Positions 1 through 10,237 of a DNA stretch of 22,144 bases are shown here, one piece after another; positions within the stretch are counted from its first letter, which is position 1, and the number at the start of each line of letters is the position of its first letter. The stretch is from Paramacrobiotus richtersi (taxonomy: Eukaryota; Tardigrada; Eutardigrada; Parachela; Macrobiotidae): the NCBI GenBank assembly GCA_034698045.1, contig JAQGAU010000992.1:1-22144 (forward strand), given 5' to 3'. The position numbers were made by a program, and so were the translations under genes. The notes under the pieces were generated by a model. That model saw only the letters and a program-made list of their open reading frames with translations, was not told the DNA's origin and made no database searches.

Positions 1-284
1 TCAGGATACGAAGATGTTCGTACCGGTGTTGCACCGTACGCGGTGAGTATAAGACTTGCGCAGTGCCTGGAACGGCGCTTGGATATTTACGTTTACGCTC
101 ACGTTTATCCGTATCGCTTATCCGTACCGAATCCTCTGCGTCACGTCTTTCCGATTTGCTGTTTCTGCATTCGCCATTTGCCAGTAATGAGCTGACGATT
201 ACACTCCTGTTAATTTTTCCATCAACAGTATCGAGCTGACTGATTGTTTATTTCCGATTTGAAGCAAGTCTCGTCAGCCGCAGA

Positions 285-2438
285 ATGTGGCTTGGCGGTG
301 AGAAATGCGCATGGAACAGCGTAGACGTCCGTGGAGACGATGGGCTGCTGCACCACGGCCGCGTGATTGATGCTGTTCCCGGAGGACTTGTTGTTGATTA
401 TAGAGGGACCAGAAAATCCAGCGCAAATTTGATTCCCTTCGGCCACATCTACCACTGCACAGGCCCCGAAGTTAATTTTTTAACGACTATTTATAGGAGC
501 ACTGGGGATCTTGAAGCAGTGCCCAAAGAGCGACCTGTGGAAGTACTGCTGCGCGCCAAACCTGACACTCCATCGAAGTGGTATCCAGGAATCCTGTTCA
601 TTGGGGACTATGTCTGCGGCGATTTTGGTCTCGTCAACGTCACCCTGCTATCTGGTGAAATCCAGCGCATCGTAGAGGGGAACCGGATTCGGGCGCGATC
701 AACCGAGGAAGACCTGGCGAACTTGCTGGTGAAGGAAGGCACGATCTCGACGAAGCTTCTCGTAGTGCCCCGTGAGCATAGCGCGTTTCGTGCTCCAGAC
801 CGTGCCTTAACTATCTTCAACGCCAAGGTGAAACCACTGTTCCACTTAATGGCTACCCATGTGGTTTCCAGCGCCCATCATGGGCTCTTCAAGCAGGTGG
901 CCATTCTGGGCATGTTCGCCAATCCACACCAGCCGCTTTCTTATGCCACCCGGGAGGACGAGGGGTGGGCTGAACCTTACGGTGGATACAGTCCCGATGT
1001 AAGTACTACGATAGAATTAACATAAGATTATTGGTCTCATCCATGGCGAGATCTGTTTTGATACATTCCTTCTTCCACGAACTCTGGTCATAATTCCTAA
1101 TTTTTGGCCGTGTTTTCCGCGTGGTTATAACAATCAAGACGCATCTTCCCGTATTCTGTCCGTGATGTGCATGTATCCGTCCAGTCATTCGTATGCGTTC
1201 TGGTTCCTAAGTTGTAATTTGGAAAGCGCCGCGGGTTACTAACGGAAGCAAAAAGTATCTCGGTTTTTTCTTTCCGACTGAGTTTCCGTAGCTATTTCTG
1301 GTAGACTGTTTCCTGCAGAACTACAGCTGTCTAGAACTGGTTGTTTACCACCGACCCCCAGAACTTGTAATGATCTGACTGTGATTTGCTGCTGTTTATT
1401 TTCAGAACGAAATTTTACTCTACATGATGGATAACGACGGTATCACTCTAGAAAGCATCCGCCACTTATTTCCGGAAATTGTCGCTCCCGATGGAAGCAT
1501 CAACGGCCTGTACAATGTCATTTTGTCGGAGGTGTTTGAGTGCTTGACACCGATGCAGCAGACCCGTCTGCGTGGAGTGTGCCGACGATGGGAACCCGTT
1601 CTGACGTCGCCTGCCGTTGGACGCGTGTTTCTCTTCACCCAGCCGGATTGGTTTGCTGGAAGTTACGAGTTTGCCAACTGCATCTACAACTGTATCAATC
1701 GACACACAAAAGTATTCGTACTTCACGGTTTGCAGACCGTGCTGGATTTTGGAAGTCTGTTAGCATGGACGGCCTGTCTTTTGAAGCGCGTCATGACTGC
1801 AGGCCAACTGCCTGCGCTGCAAACGGTGCTGCTGGTCCACAGACTCTGGTCCCTTCCAGCCAACAGCTCCAACTGGATGGCCGTCTTACATCGCGATCTT
1901 CTCTCCTTGACGGCGGTGTGCGACCGGGTTGTCTTAGATCACTTCATCATGTATGTGGAACTACATTCACTGCAAGCTGAGCTGATTGTATCCATTAACC
2001 GCGATCATTTGAGAACTGACGGTCAGCTGACTACGGATGATCTCTGGGCCTGGGTGAACCATCGATTGGCAGATTTGAAACCCGGACAACTGGAGCTCCT
2101 GTCGGAATGGATTCGACATGTCAGTACTAGCTTTACCACGGATCTCTGGATGGTCGTTGAGGTAAGACGAAAACCTTCCCTGACAGATGAAATGTGTGCG
2201 AGTGTGGCCGGCAGATTGAACTAACTAACGACATCGTGTGTAGATCCTCCATACGACCCAGACTAATGACCCGCGGGAAGGTGTTCGATACCGCGGCTGG
2301 ACGTTTCATCCCCCGGGAAATGATCGACTGGACAATATTAATGTCGACGCCAGTCAACTGACCAAGCTGACTCTCTACGTTTTGTGGCAACGTTTCGTTG
2401 ACCGCGGGGCTTTGCAAATCAACCTCCGTGTCTGGTAA
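285..2438 (+). CDS. F-box protein with tudor/agenet-like N-terminal region, gene 1 (3 exons, 554 aa)
   Basis: Exons are 285-998, 1406-2161 and 2244-2438. Both introns are GT/AG and phase 0; their acceptors read TTTTCAG and GTGTGTAG, and splicing stays open to a TAA stop at 2436. Residues 1-160 carry the motifs GDDGLL, a PFGHIYHC-like string and KWYPG. These match gene 2 and resemble the beta-barrel repeats of tudor/agenet domains; that fold is inferred. An F-box-like segment follows at about residues 273-310 (LYNVILSEVFECLTP, then RLRGVCRRW). The C-terminal half is helix- and leucine-rich, as in substrate-recognition regions, but I see no clear LRR or WD repeat. F-box proteins usually link Skp1/cullin ligases to a substrate, so a cytoplasmic or nuclear adaptor role is likely. 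The ATG at 285 is chosen because it lies just before the conserved GDDGLL block, as in gene 2. A strong paralogue on - (5443-6787) supports it as real. I recognise no named orthologue. Confidence 0.82.
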
Positions 2439-5400
2439 AGGAACGCCATCTCGGATATGACATTCATTGGTAGTGGTACCACGCATGTAATCGCTGGTTT
2501 TACGATGCCTTTTTTATATTTTTTGGTTAAAGTAGTTGTGTGTGCTTGTATTGCGTAGTGGTTCGTTTGCTTTTGGCATTTCTTGGTAACATGTTATTTC
2601 GGATCGTGTGCGCGAAGCGCTACCTTTCTGAGCGGATGATCTCGTTTGTATTAACTTCTCTTGGCTCTCTAAATTGCCTGGTACTACTCCTGTTGATCTA
2701 ATGGAGTCTTGAAACTGCTGTTTGGTCTGCGGCTTGAACGAAGCGCCGGAATTATTGTGCTTTCCTAAACTGGGATTTCACTGTATGGACTTTCGGTTTC
2801 TTTTATCTTCAGATGAATGATGTTAGAAAGGTTGGTTTTGTGATAGTATCGATTTCGCTTAGTTTCCAAGTGCAGTTTCTAAGTGTTTGTTAATCTTCTG
2901 CACGCACGAGTCATCCATGCAGTCGAACGTGAGAGAAAGCGTTCACCGACGCTACTCGTTTTACAAAACGTGTCGCAACTTACGGGAGCAATTTCGTCGT
3001 TAACAAAAACAGACTGTCTGCGTCGCGGCTTGCAGATTACGGTGGATTGTCGTTCGTTCACCTTCGTACCACCAAAAACCAGGTGAATGAGTTGTCGATC
3101 GGGTCAGAATACTGCGAGGGTCAGCGCACATGTCTTTTCGAGTGTGCTAGCACAGCCTTGCTCTTATTCTCTCAGACCACGTCAAGACCAGACGGTAGTT
3201 TTTGCATATACCGGTGGTCCGTATCCAGTCTAGTCACTATTACCAGTACATACCCTACTGGGATACCAGCTACCAAACCCAAGTTTTTGTGGGACCCTGA
3301 AGTGCAAATGCAGGTCATTCACATACAAGTAAGACAGCCAGTCCACGGGGTTACTTCAGCGTGACGTTTCCGGCGCCTCTGCGGCCAGCCTGCATCCGCA
3401 TGGTGTCGGTATCGGAAGCAGCGGGCGCGTCAAGCCACTCACATTTCCGCATGCTTAAAACTTGTCGCAGCGAACATTCACTGACATTGTACTGTACGTG
3501 CTGAATTCCCAGTGGCAGCTCCCTTAACGATAATCTGTCAGAATCTGATGTACCATATTTTCCCGAAGTACCATAATTTTTGGCAGTATCATACTTTCAG
3601 AAATGTCATAATTTTACGATCGAACACGGTCACATCTGAATCAGTCTGATGTATGAGACGCTACAGCAAGGTATTATCGTCCATTTTATGGATTATGTTG
3701 TGAATCGTTTCCATGCTATTAGGATGACAACGTGTTAGTTTCTAACGATTCTCTTCATCCTTGAAATTCCACCGCAGGAGGATTCATGCTAAAAATCAAC
3801 GCATTTTGACAGTGATATGGACAGAGATCGTAAAATTGTTTAATTGAACTCTGTAGACGTTTCGAACTATTCGAGTTTTTCCGCGTGCGTGATACTCAGT
3901 GTGCAAAGAAAAAGCCGTTGCGCGCCTTGGTGCGTTGCTAAAATCAACTAATGCACAAGACACGCTCTTGCGTCTTTCCAGGGATGTTCACCGTCAGATG
4001 CGTCGCAGGCAGATTCCTGCTCTTGCGTCCTTCGCCTGCATACTAACAAAACAATAATATAAACAAAATTCTGCAGGTAGGAATACAAGTCCTAATGCAG
4101 TTGTACATCATTCTCACACAAAGGTAGTGCAGACGAGCGTTTTAGCTACCAGAATCAGCCTTATTGCCAGATTATTAAAAAAGCGCCGTGCGAGGCCCCC
4201 CATGGGCCATGGCTTCTGTGTACCCAGTCCGCTTTCCTCGTTTCAACCGTTTTACGCAGTATCTTGTCAACATGTAGCATATTGGTCGAACTTAGTGTCA
4301 AATCGGTAAATGGAGCGATCTAATTCCATTCCACAAAAAACATGTTTCCTTTGTGCGCATTTACAAAAGACAACTGTTGTTTCGTTGTTCGGTATCAGAA
4401 AGTAAAAACATCTTGTACTTTTGAATGAGCACAAATACCGGAGAAAAGAACTGAATTTCTTAAGTACATTCCGAACAAGAAATGCGCTACAGCGCAGAAC
4501 TGCTCCACACAAATCAACATGCCAATAAAAGCGTGACAAAGAAAAGCGGTACAGTTTCAAGTTCGTAGCAACTAGCGACAGGTACGTACTTAGAGCATAA
4601 AGGAACAGAAAGATTTTGATCCAAGAAGTGCACATCAAGTGAATTATGGACGGAAAGTGAATTTTTCTGAACGTTGCAAAGACATAAAGAAAGGCTTACT
4701 GTACGGAGACCGATCTACTAAAACGCGGGATAAAATGTGACATACGGAGATATGTAAGTAAAGCGCAGTTCTAAAAGCTGCTTGACAATATACGAGACAC
4801 AAACTAATAGACAGTTTCACTGCATCATGTGATCTGAGCAGAGAAAAAGGTATCAGGGAGCCACAAACTTTAAAAGCCTTAAGGAAACGACAAGTTCACA
4901 AGTGAGGTTACAATTCCGTGCACAAACGGCAATTCTTCAGTAAATTTTATTAATTTATCCCTTTTTCACCGGAAACTCCATTTTGTCACGCAAACTCCAC
5001 CACCCTACTCATTCAAAGTACGAAAAAAAAAGTGTGAAATGACGGACGAAAAGATCATGTGATAATTAATACACAAAGAAATGGCAGAAAAAGAAATGCG
5101 TGTTGGCAAGAAAAAACATAATGTGGAAAAATGATGATTGAAAATAACGGTCGTATATATCTGTAGGTATGACAGACGTGGCGAAAAAGACAAAACAGAA
5201 ACTCAAAAGTAGATATTGTACGATCAGGTTGTATCAAACCGCTCAGACGGAAGAAGAGCAATTCAGCATCGGATATACACTTCGGTATGACATAGGTATC
5301 GCGTGTAGAGTAACCCAGACCTACAAGAATGCAACGAGATGAACTAACAAACCACAATCACCATAAGCTTGACCAGAACAGAAAGCTTACCGAGTTACCT

Positions 5401-5442
5401 GAAGCACGGTAGACACAGTACAGATGAAACTGCAGTGCGAAA
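2439..5442. other. Intergenic DNA between the two convergent F-box genes
   Basis: These 3 kb separate the 3' ends of gene 1 and gene 2. Stop codons are dense, and no frame shows a recognisable domain or resembles the neighbouring families. The longest open frames (2883-3086, 3047-3364, and 4267-4638 on -) have no family motif, no good splice partners and no paralogue in the window. A short Tyr/Gln-rich stretch at about 3231-3300 could be an exon, but nothing confirms it. An imperfect 18-bp tandem repeat lies at 3550-3620. The stretch 3880-5440 is AT-rich and featureless. An AATAAA-type signal for gene 2 occurs on - at about 4946-4951, roughly 490 bases past its stop; its use is uncertain. Confidence 0.5.
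3550..3620. repeat. Imperfect 18-bp tandem repeat, four units
   Basis: Four consecutive units of 18, 18, 18 and 17 bases start at 3550, 3568, 3586 and 3604. Each follows the pattern GTACCATA-TTTT with a variable end; the last two units have diverged most. No coding role is visible. Confidence 0.55.
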
Positions 5443-6787
5443 TTAGTTTGCGATGCTGTAATTGTCGATGACTTGTGCGACCGTGGCCACAGCCAGTCCG
5501 TTCAGCTTGTCCGGTTGTAAAGCAAGTAGATACTCGACGGACGACGGCTTCTCACGTTCATCAGCACCTCCACACATGGCACTGTCAATATCCTTCAGAA
5601 GCTGCAAAGGAAAGTGCAATCTGAACGGCTATCCACATGGAATTGTGCATATCGCCGGTAGATTAGCTACTTACCTCGACCACAGCACGGACACACTCCA
5701 GCGAGCGGCATGGCTGGGAAAAATACACTCGAATCTTCTCCAACTGCCTTTGATTCACCCGGACATTTTCGGCGACCATAGTGAACAATACACGAGCGCA
5801 ATCCGGTTGGGTCAAATCTACCCGTCTCGATATAACACCAAGATCTATCCGACATTCTTCCTTCATATGAGCGCCATAGTCCACCGACAGCCACACTCGG
5901 GCTTTCCGAAATACTAGACACTGACAGAGTGCTTGGATAAGCGACCATTCCTCGATAACACCGGCACCGATTGTGTACGTTAGATGGACGTAATGCTTGA
6001 CCACCAGGGTCTTCAGTGGAGCACACCCGTTCTGGAGAATACACCGGCGCACCAGATGACAGACCGCCCATAAATCACTTCCTGCCACGTCCACCACCAC
6101 CGTGGTGACGTCCGTACTCCAAACATTGTTCAGGCAGGTTAGGCTCGTGTGTGCACACTCCTGTAGATGAATAACACTACAGACGGCAGTTCCAATGGTC
6201 TGATCCCACAACTTGCATACTGCGCACATCTTGAAATACACATCGGTTTCCAGATAGTCGAGCACCTCGCGCAGCATATTCAGTGGTAGATCATTGATTT
6301 TACTTTCCCAGTCAAGCCGACAATGCACTCGAGCAGAAATGCTTTCGCCGTTTTTCAGCAGCGTCTTGGCGATTTCCTCTGCACGATAAGGGTAACGAAG
6401 CTGCTTCCAGGGAACGATTGTTGTGACAGTGGTGCCGTTGGGTACAAAGACTTTGACAAACCCGACATAGATATCCAGGGAACTGTCCCCCGTCACTGGA
6501 ACAAGACTTCCTGGGTACCATTTCCATGGCTCGCCCGGTTCCAGGCGCAACATCACTTCCACGGAGTAGTTCGACTCATGCGCATTTCTCAGATTAAACG
6601 CGTTGTACGAACAATCGTGCACCCGGCCGAATGGCACGAAACTAAACGGTTTCCCGTTTAACAAGTTGACGAGTAGGCCGTTGTCTTCTTTGGCAATGGT
6701 CAGCCCGTACTGGAGCAGTCCGTCGTCGCCGGCCACGGTAACCGCGCCGTCGGTACACACATGGTAGCCACGGAAGGGGAAAGGCAT
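5443..6787 (-). CDS. F-box protein with tudor/agenet-like N-terminal region, gene 2 (2 exons, 423 aa)
   Basis: On the - strand, exon 1 is 6787-5675 and exon 2 is 5601-5443. The 73-base intron is phase 0, with donor GAG/GTAAGT and acceptor TTTGCAG, and the stop is TAA at 5445-5443. The frame stays open to a GTG at 6814, but the first ATG is at 6787 and gives an N-terminus comparable to gene 1. Shared N-terminal motifs are AGDDGLLQYG, VPFGRVHDC and EPWKWYPGSL, followed by a TIVPWKQLRYP block. An F-box lies at about residues 164-200 (INDLPLNMLREVLDYLE, then VCKLWD). The last intron falls after VVE, exactly where gene 1 has WMVVE before its last intron, so the genes share an ancestor. Compared with gene 1 it lacks the intron and the linker of about 100 residues between the two domains. 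Expected role: adaptor of an SCF-type ubiquitin ligase, substrate unknown. Confidence 0.84.
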
Positions 6788-6941
6788 TCCTGAGTGCTTT
6801 ACATTGGTAGCCACTGGACGATCACTGATAGGGTCGTGAACGGCCTGCCAACGGAAAGCAGTTCATTACCGATCAACAGTAACGGCATTAACGATCTATA
6901 ACCGTTGTTGCGTGAAACGTGCGTTTCCTAACGGTTAACAG

Positions 6942-7556
6942 TTAAACCGTACCGAAACCATAATTATGAGTGTACTCGGTTACCTGCAGCACGACCTGTT
7001 ACAAAACGCTGGTACAAAACATACGCGTGCCACTACCCATCTAATCATTAAAAATAAAGCTAATAGTTTCGATGTCGAGAATGCAGTAAATGTACTTTTC
7101 CTGCGCTCGTAAGCTTACCTTCCGACTGCACTGCCGCATAGTGTCTGAACTCATTTCGGGAATCCAAACATCCGGTGCCGCATTCTCAGTATTGGTATGG
7201 TACTGGACGGAAAACGAAGTGCGAAAGCGATCAGCAAAACCAGCTTCTCTCACATTTATCCACTTGTGCGATACAATCAGTTCGAATAGTGTGGCGCTGT
7301 AGTCAGCAGTGTAACACTTCAGTGCAGGCTTGAATAACCTGATGTAATGGCATATTGACCCAAAGGAAGCCAGGGCATCCCTGATACTCCCGAGCTCCTC
7401 GCCAAAAAGGGAAGAATCGTTCTTCCAAATGGACACTCCCCGTACTCCAACGGCGACAAGTCTGGAGTATCCATACTCTTCTTGGAGTTGTCCGAGAAGA
7501 TTTGCAATGCTTCGGATATCCAGCGGATGGCACAGATCGACAACAAGAGCCTTCGT
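6942..7556 (-). pseudogene. Truncated third member of the F-box family (C-terminal region only)
   Basis: On the - strand, 7556-7119 encodes a segment like the middle of the two F-box genes. TKALVVDLCHPLD lines up with gene 2's TTVVVDVAGSDLW, and FELIVSHKW with gene 1's AELIVSINR. It ends at a good phase 0 donor (GGAAG/GTAAGC). A possible small last exon of 13 codons and a stop lies at 6983-6942 behind TGCTGCAG. Upstream, the frame runs into a palindromic TGGCAATGCC repeat (7567-7690) that translates to low-complexity sequence. No F-box or N-terminal domain is found beyond it. I read this as a gene remnant truncated at the repeat. The alternative is a short live gene whose 5' exons I cannot recognise. 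The similarity was judged by eye and is weaker than that between genes 1 and 2. Confidence 0.45.
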
Positions 7557-7566
7557 CGGGCAGGGG

Positions 7567-7690
7567 GTAAAACCTGGCAATGGCAATTGCCACTGGCAAC
7601 GCCAACTGGCAATGGCAACGCATTTTTGGCAATGCCAGTGGTAAAACCTGGCATTGCCACAATAAAACATGGCAATGCCATTTTTGCGCG
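7567..7690. repeat. Palindromic TGGCAATGCC-family repeat cluster
   Basis: About 124 bases consist almost entirely of variants of TGGCAATGCC/TGGCAATGGC in both orientations. A direct repeat of GTAAAACCTGGCA occurs at 7567 and 7641. The tract can fold on itself in several ways. It borders the truncated F-box remnant, so it may mark an insertion or breakpoint. No target-site duplication was found. Confidence 0.6.
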
Positions 7691-8680
7691 CAATCTCGCG
7701 TAAAAATGCCACTTGTGCATCATAGTTACACCTGCATTGTAAAGTACAGTAAATACGGTATAGAACCAAATACACTGTGTTAATATTATCGTCCAGCCAC
7801 TGAACAAAAGAATGGTTTGGTTCAATCCTATCATGACACATCTTGATACCGCTCAATAATATAATTAATGCAAAATTAAATTTGAGTTACAACACTTGGA
7901 AAATCAGATGCAGACTAGATAATAACGCATGGTGCTCAAATTTTGACCAGTTCATACTCGTGTCTGCTTTCGTACTCTAGACCAAATTTGTGAAAATGTA
8001 GCTCGGTAGACTTCAGATGTCCTTATAAAAAAAAGAACAGAACTGAAATTTAGCAGATATTTCCAGTGTCAAATGTCTAAAAATAAAATATCGCCGGGCC
8101 TCGTAACGACTTGAGAACGTAGGTATGCATTTTGAAATAGTCACGATAACAAAATATCGACAGTTCGTTGCGTCTTACTTAACTTTACAGACGGACTACT
8201 TTATTCCGATATTTATGTTTATTTATCTTACACCAATGAACTTACAGATTCACATAATACCACCATTATGGGAAGCATTTACCACAGTAAACCAGATACT
8301 GCGATGTAAATCTGCTGTTATTTACCGAATATAAACAAGTTCGTTATACCAGAAGGAACCAGCTTTGTACCTAGTTGGAACCGTAGCAAACCGGCATACC
8401 TTATTTATTTACATTCGTACATGTGTGCCTGATTTGTTTAGGAGTTTACTATCACGTACAGCCGTAAGTGAACCAAAATCTCACTGAGAAGACCCAGACG
8501 TGGGTGTTTGTGTGCGTATTCAGCTTACTTTATCATGAAATTTATCATAGCACCGGGAGCAGCCCACAGGACAATAAGAACGCCCTAACTGCTATAGCGC
8601 AACATGATCCGGTACTGTTTCAGGTTACCCGTAACGCATAACGGTGCCACTGAGTATTTAAATTCCTTATAGAATTCTCA
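7691..8680. other. AT-rich intergenic DNA, no gene seen
   Basis: Both strands are rich in stop codons. Open frames of 60-76 codons (for example 8125-8334) show no domain, paralogue or splice context. I looked for missing 5' exons of the F-box remnant and for upstream exons of M13 copy A and found none. Confidence 0.45.
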
Positions 8681-9128
8681 GTGTTTCGGTCGGTAACAAA
8701 AACAAACTTTTCAATCTTTTCCCGGCAAACGATATCCATTGATTTCTGTATCCAGGGAGATGCGGTGTGGCTGTTCAAACTGTGGAACAAGAACGTTTTC
8801 CCCCTTCCAGCATACCTTCTGGACATGGTTAAGGTCACGAACAACACCACTCACTACAATCTGAGACGACCAGCGAAAATTAACGCAAAGGCGAAGAAGA
8901 AAATTGGCGAATCCACACTGGAGATGCGCCTGAAAGATCTGCTAGAAAAAAATCTGAAATTTAACGAGAAGATTCTGTCTGCTGGATCTATGAACGTTTT
9001 CAAGTTCATGCTCAGGACTGTTGAGCTGTCGTAGTGTTGTATTTTTATATGTTGGCCTTACTTTCAACCAGACTTAAAGTCCCTGATGGGTTGTCTGCTC
9101 CTGTGTTATAATAATAACAATAATAATC
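8681..9128 (+). mobile_element. Probable 3' end of a degraded non-LTR retrotransposon (reverse-transcriptase tail)
   Basis: The frame from 8681 to the TAG at 9032 begins at a GTG with no ATG context, so it is a fragment. Its arrangement resembles the region after the reverse-transcriptase domain in many LINE ORF2 proteins: LFKLWN, then LPAYLLDMV, then THYNLR, a basic stretch, and a closing FKFMLRTVEL. About 75 bases after the stop, a TAA-rich simple tail (ATAATAATAACAATAATAAT, about 9108-9127) follows, which is typical of LINE 3' ends. No catalytic motif (YADD-like) is present upstream, which fits a 5'-truncated copy. The family cannot be named from this piece. A host coding fragment is the main alternative. 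Confidence 0.42.
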
Positions 9129-9245
9129 CGTTGCTAGAAAAATAAGTATTTTTTCCCCACACCTAAAATCAATGTATACACCGTACGCGTAATACCAAGG
9201 CGCGCATTTTGCGGTATGCACAAGTACCGTACAGACGTTGAAATG

Positions 9246-9924
9246 TGTGACCGTCAATTATGTCCCCCCTGCCAAAATGTCCCCCCGGACATTATTGCCG
9301 GGTCCCCTTTGTAACCATCGCCAAATGTGTAACCCTTGCACAGGCTTGGTGAAACGAAGGACTTAGGAGGGCTGGACAAAAACCAGACGTATAGCTTTGA
9401 ACTTTTAGCAGTCTTTGCGCTCGCTCTTTTTGTCGCTGCGGCAATTGCCAATAAACAGTATCATCAAAACCAGACCAATTCGAGGACTGCCACCAAGCGC
9501 TGATACCCCCACCGGCATGACCACAGCCGGGGTGTCATGAGTGAGGGCACATTTTTGCCGGGGCTGGACTAAAGAGGGCACTATTGCCGCATAGAGCGGG
9601 TAGCAAGGTGACATTATTGCCAGTAATGCTCCCTTTAGTCCAGCATTACCGGCAATAATGTCACCTTGCTACCTGCACTCCCAGCAACAATGCCTTCCTT
9701 AGTCCAGCACCGGAAATAATCCCCTTGCTCACCTCCAGGCCGGCAATAATGACCCTTTACCCGCCGCCGGCAGCGACGCCTAATTGGGCTAAGATTTCGC
9801 TGTGGTCACACCGGAGGGGGTAGTAGCGCTCGGTGGCAGTCCTCGAATTGGTCATACGGTCTCTGCGATGGCTACGAAAGGGGCCCGGCAATAATGTCCG
9901 GGAGGGACATAATTGGCGGTCACA
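9246..9924. mobile_element. 679-bp fold-back element built from GGACATTATTGCCGG units
   Basis: The ends are inverted repeats: 9246-9266 matches the reverse complement of 9904-9924 at 20 of 21 bases (TGTGACCG[T/C]CAATTATGTCCC). Complementarity continues inward. The block at 9481-9514 (GAGGACTGCCACC...) pairs with about 9800-9848, and GGCTGGACTAA at 9560 has its partner near 9695. The centre (9600-9671) is a near-perfect hairpin around TAGCAAGGTGACATTATTGCC. The motif GGACATTATTGCCGG, or a variant, recurs about nine times on the two strands. There is no transposase frame, so it would be non-autonomous. No clear target-site duplication is visible. It lies immediately upstream of the surviving M13 copy A exon and may have helped to break that gene. 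Confidence 0.72.
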
Positions 9925-10060
9925 GCCGGGGTAACAAGCGTATGCAGCGATGCATCAAAACGAGATACAGACACATACCGACGAAGTTCTTACGAAGTGC
10001 GTGGTATTTTCACACTAGACTAGATGCTTATAGGCTGATGTGTGATGTGACGGTTTACAG

Positions 10061-10237
10061 GCATCGTGTACGAAACTGAGTCCGTTCAGCGAAAGCGAAA
10101 AACTCCTGACGGACGATCACGCGCCCGCCAAATGGCGCATCAACGGGCCCGTCTCCAACATACCTGAATTCGCTCAGACGTTCAAGTGCTCCAGCGGCAG
10201 CAAGATGAATCCCAGAGTCAAGAATCGGGTGTGGTAA
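10061..10237 (+). pseudogene. Terminal exon of a broken M13 metallopeptidase, copy A
   Basis: A 59-codon frame after an acceptor (GTTTACAG) ends in TAA at 10235. It has exactly the length of copy B's last exon (177 bases) and most of its residues: HAPAKWRINGPVSNIPEF, then KMNP and a final NRVW. The late active-site His and Arg (HAPAKWR) are kept, but the expected Trp-Cys start of this exon reads Ser-Cys. The preceding intron is also alignable (GGCTGATGT...). A decayed trace of exon 10 may lie at about 9940-9991, where CGACGAAGTTCTT resembles copy B's CGATGCAGCTCTTCTT. Upstream of that, the fold-back element replaces the expected catalytic exons. I find no HExxH exon to the left in the window. 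It is most likely a remnant of a gene otherwise lost, although a distant upstream part cannot be excluded. Confidence 0.78.

Noticed and set aside
2883..3364. Two overlapping plus-strand frames as a possible gene
   Set aside because: They are short, have no recognisable motif, no paralogue here and no clear splice partners. Composition is Ser/Thr-rich, as chance frames often are.
5663..6814. Start of F-box gene 2 at 6814
   Set aside because: The codon there is GTG. The first ATG in frame is at 6787, and it gives an N-terminus of the same size as gene 1's. Residues past 5675 on this frame are intron.
7041..7856. A full 271-aa gene on the minus strand
   Set aside because: Its first 100 codons run through a low-complexity palindromic repeat and have no protein-like pattern, and the last codons lie beyond a strong donor. 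Only 7556-7119 resembles a family.
8210..8255. A decayed HELTH exon of M13 copy A (ATGAACTTACAGATTCAC)
   Set aside because: Similarity covers only about 15 bases, and neither neighbouring residue matches the family. Treated as chance.
9254..9614. Minus-strand frames at 9254-9451 and 9405-9614
   Set aside because: They lie entirely in the fold-back element, where repeated GC-rich units lack stops by chance.
9246..9924. CRISPR-like array from the spaced GGACATTATTGCC repeats
   Set aside because: The repeats alternate orientation, vary in spacing and sequence, and sit in an intron-bearing eukaryotic genome. They form a palindrome, not a direct-repeat array.
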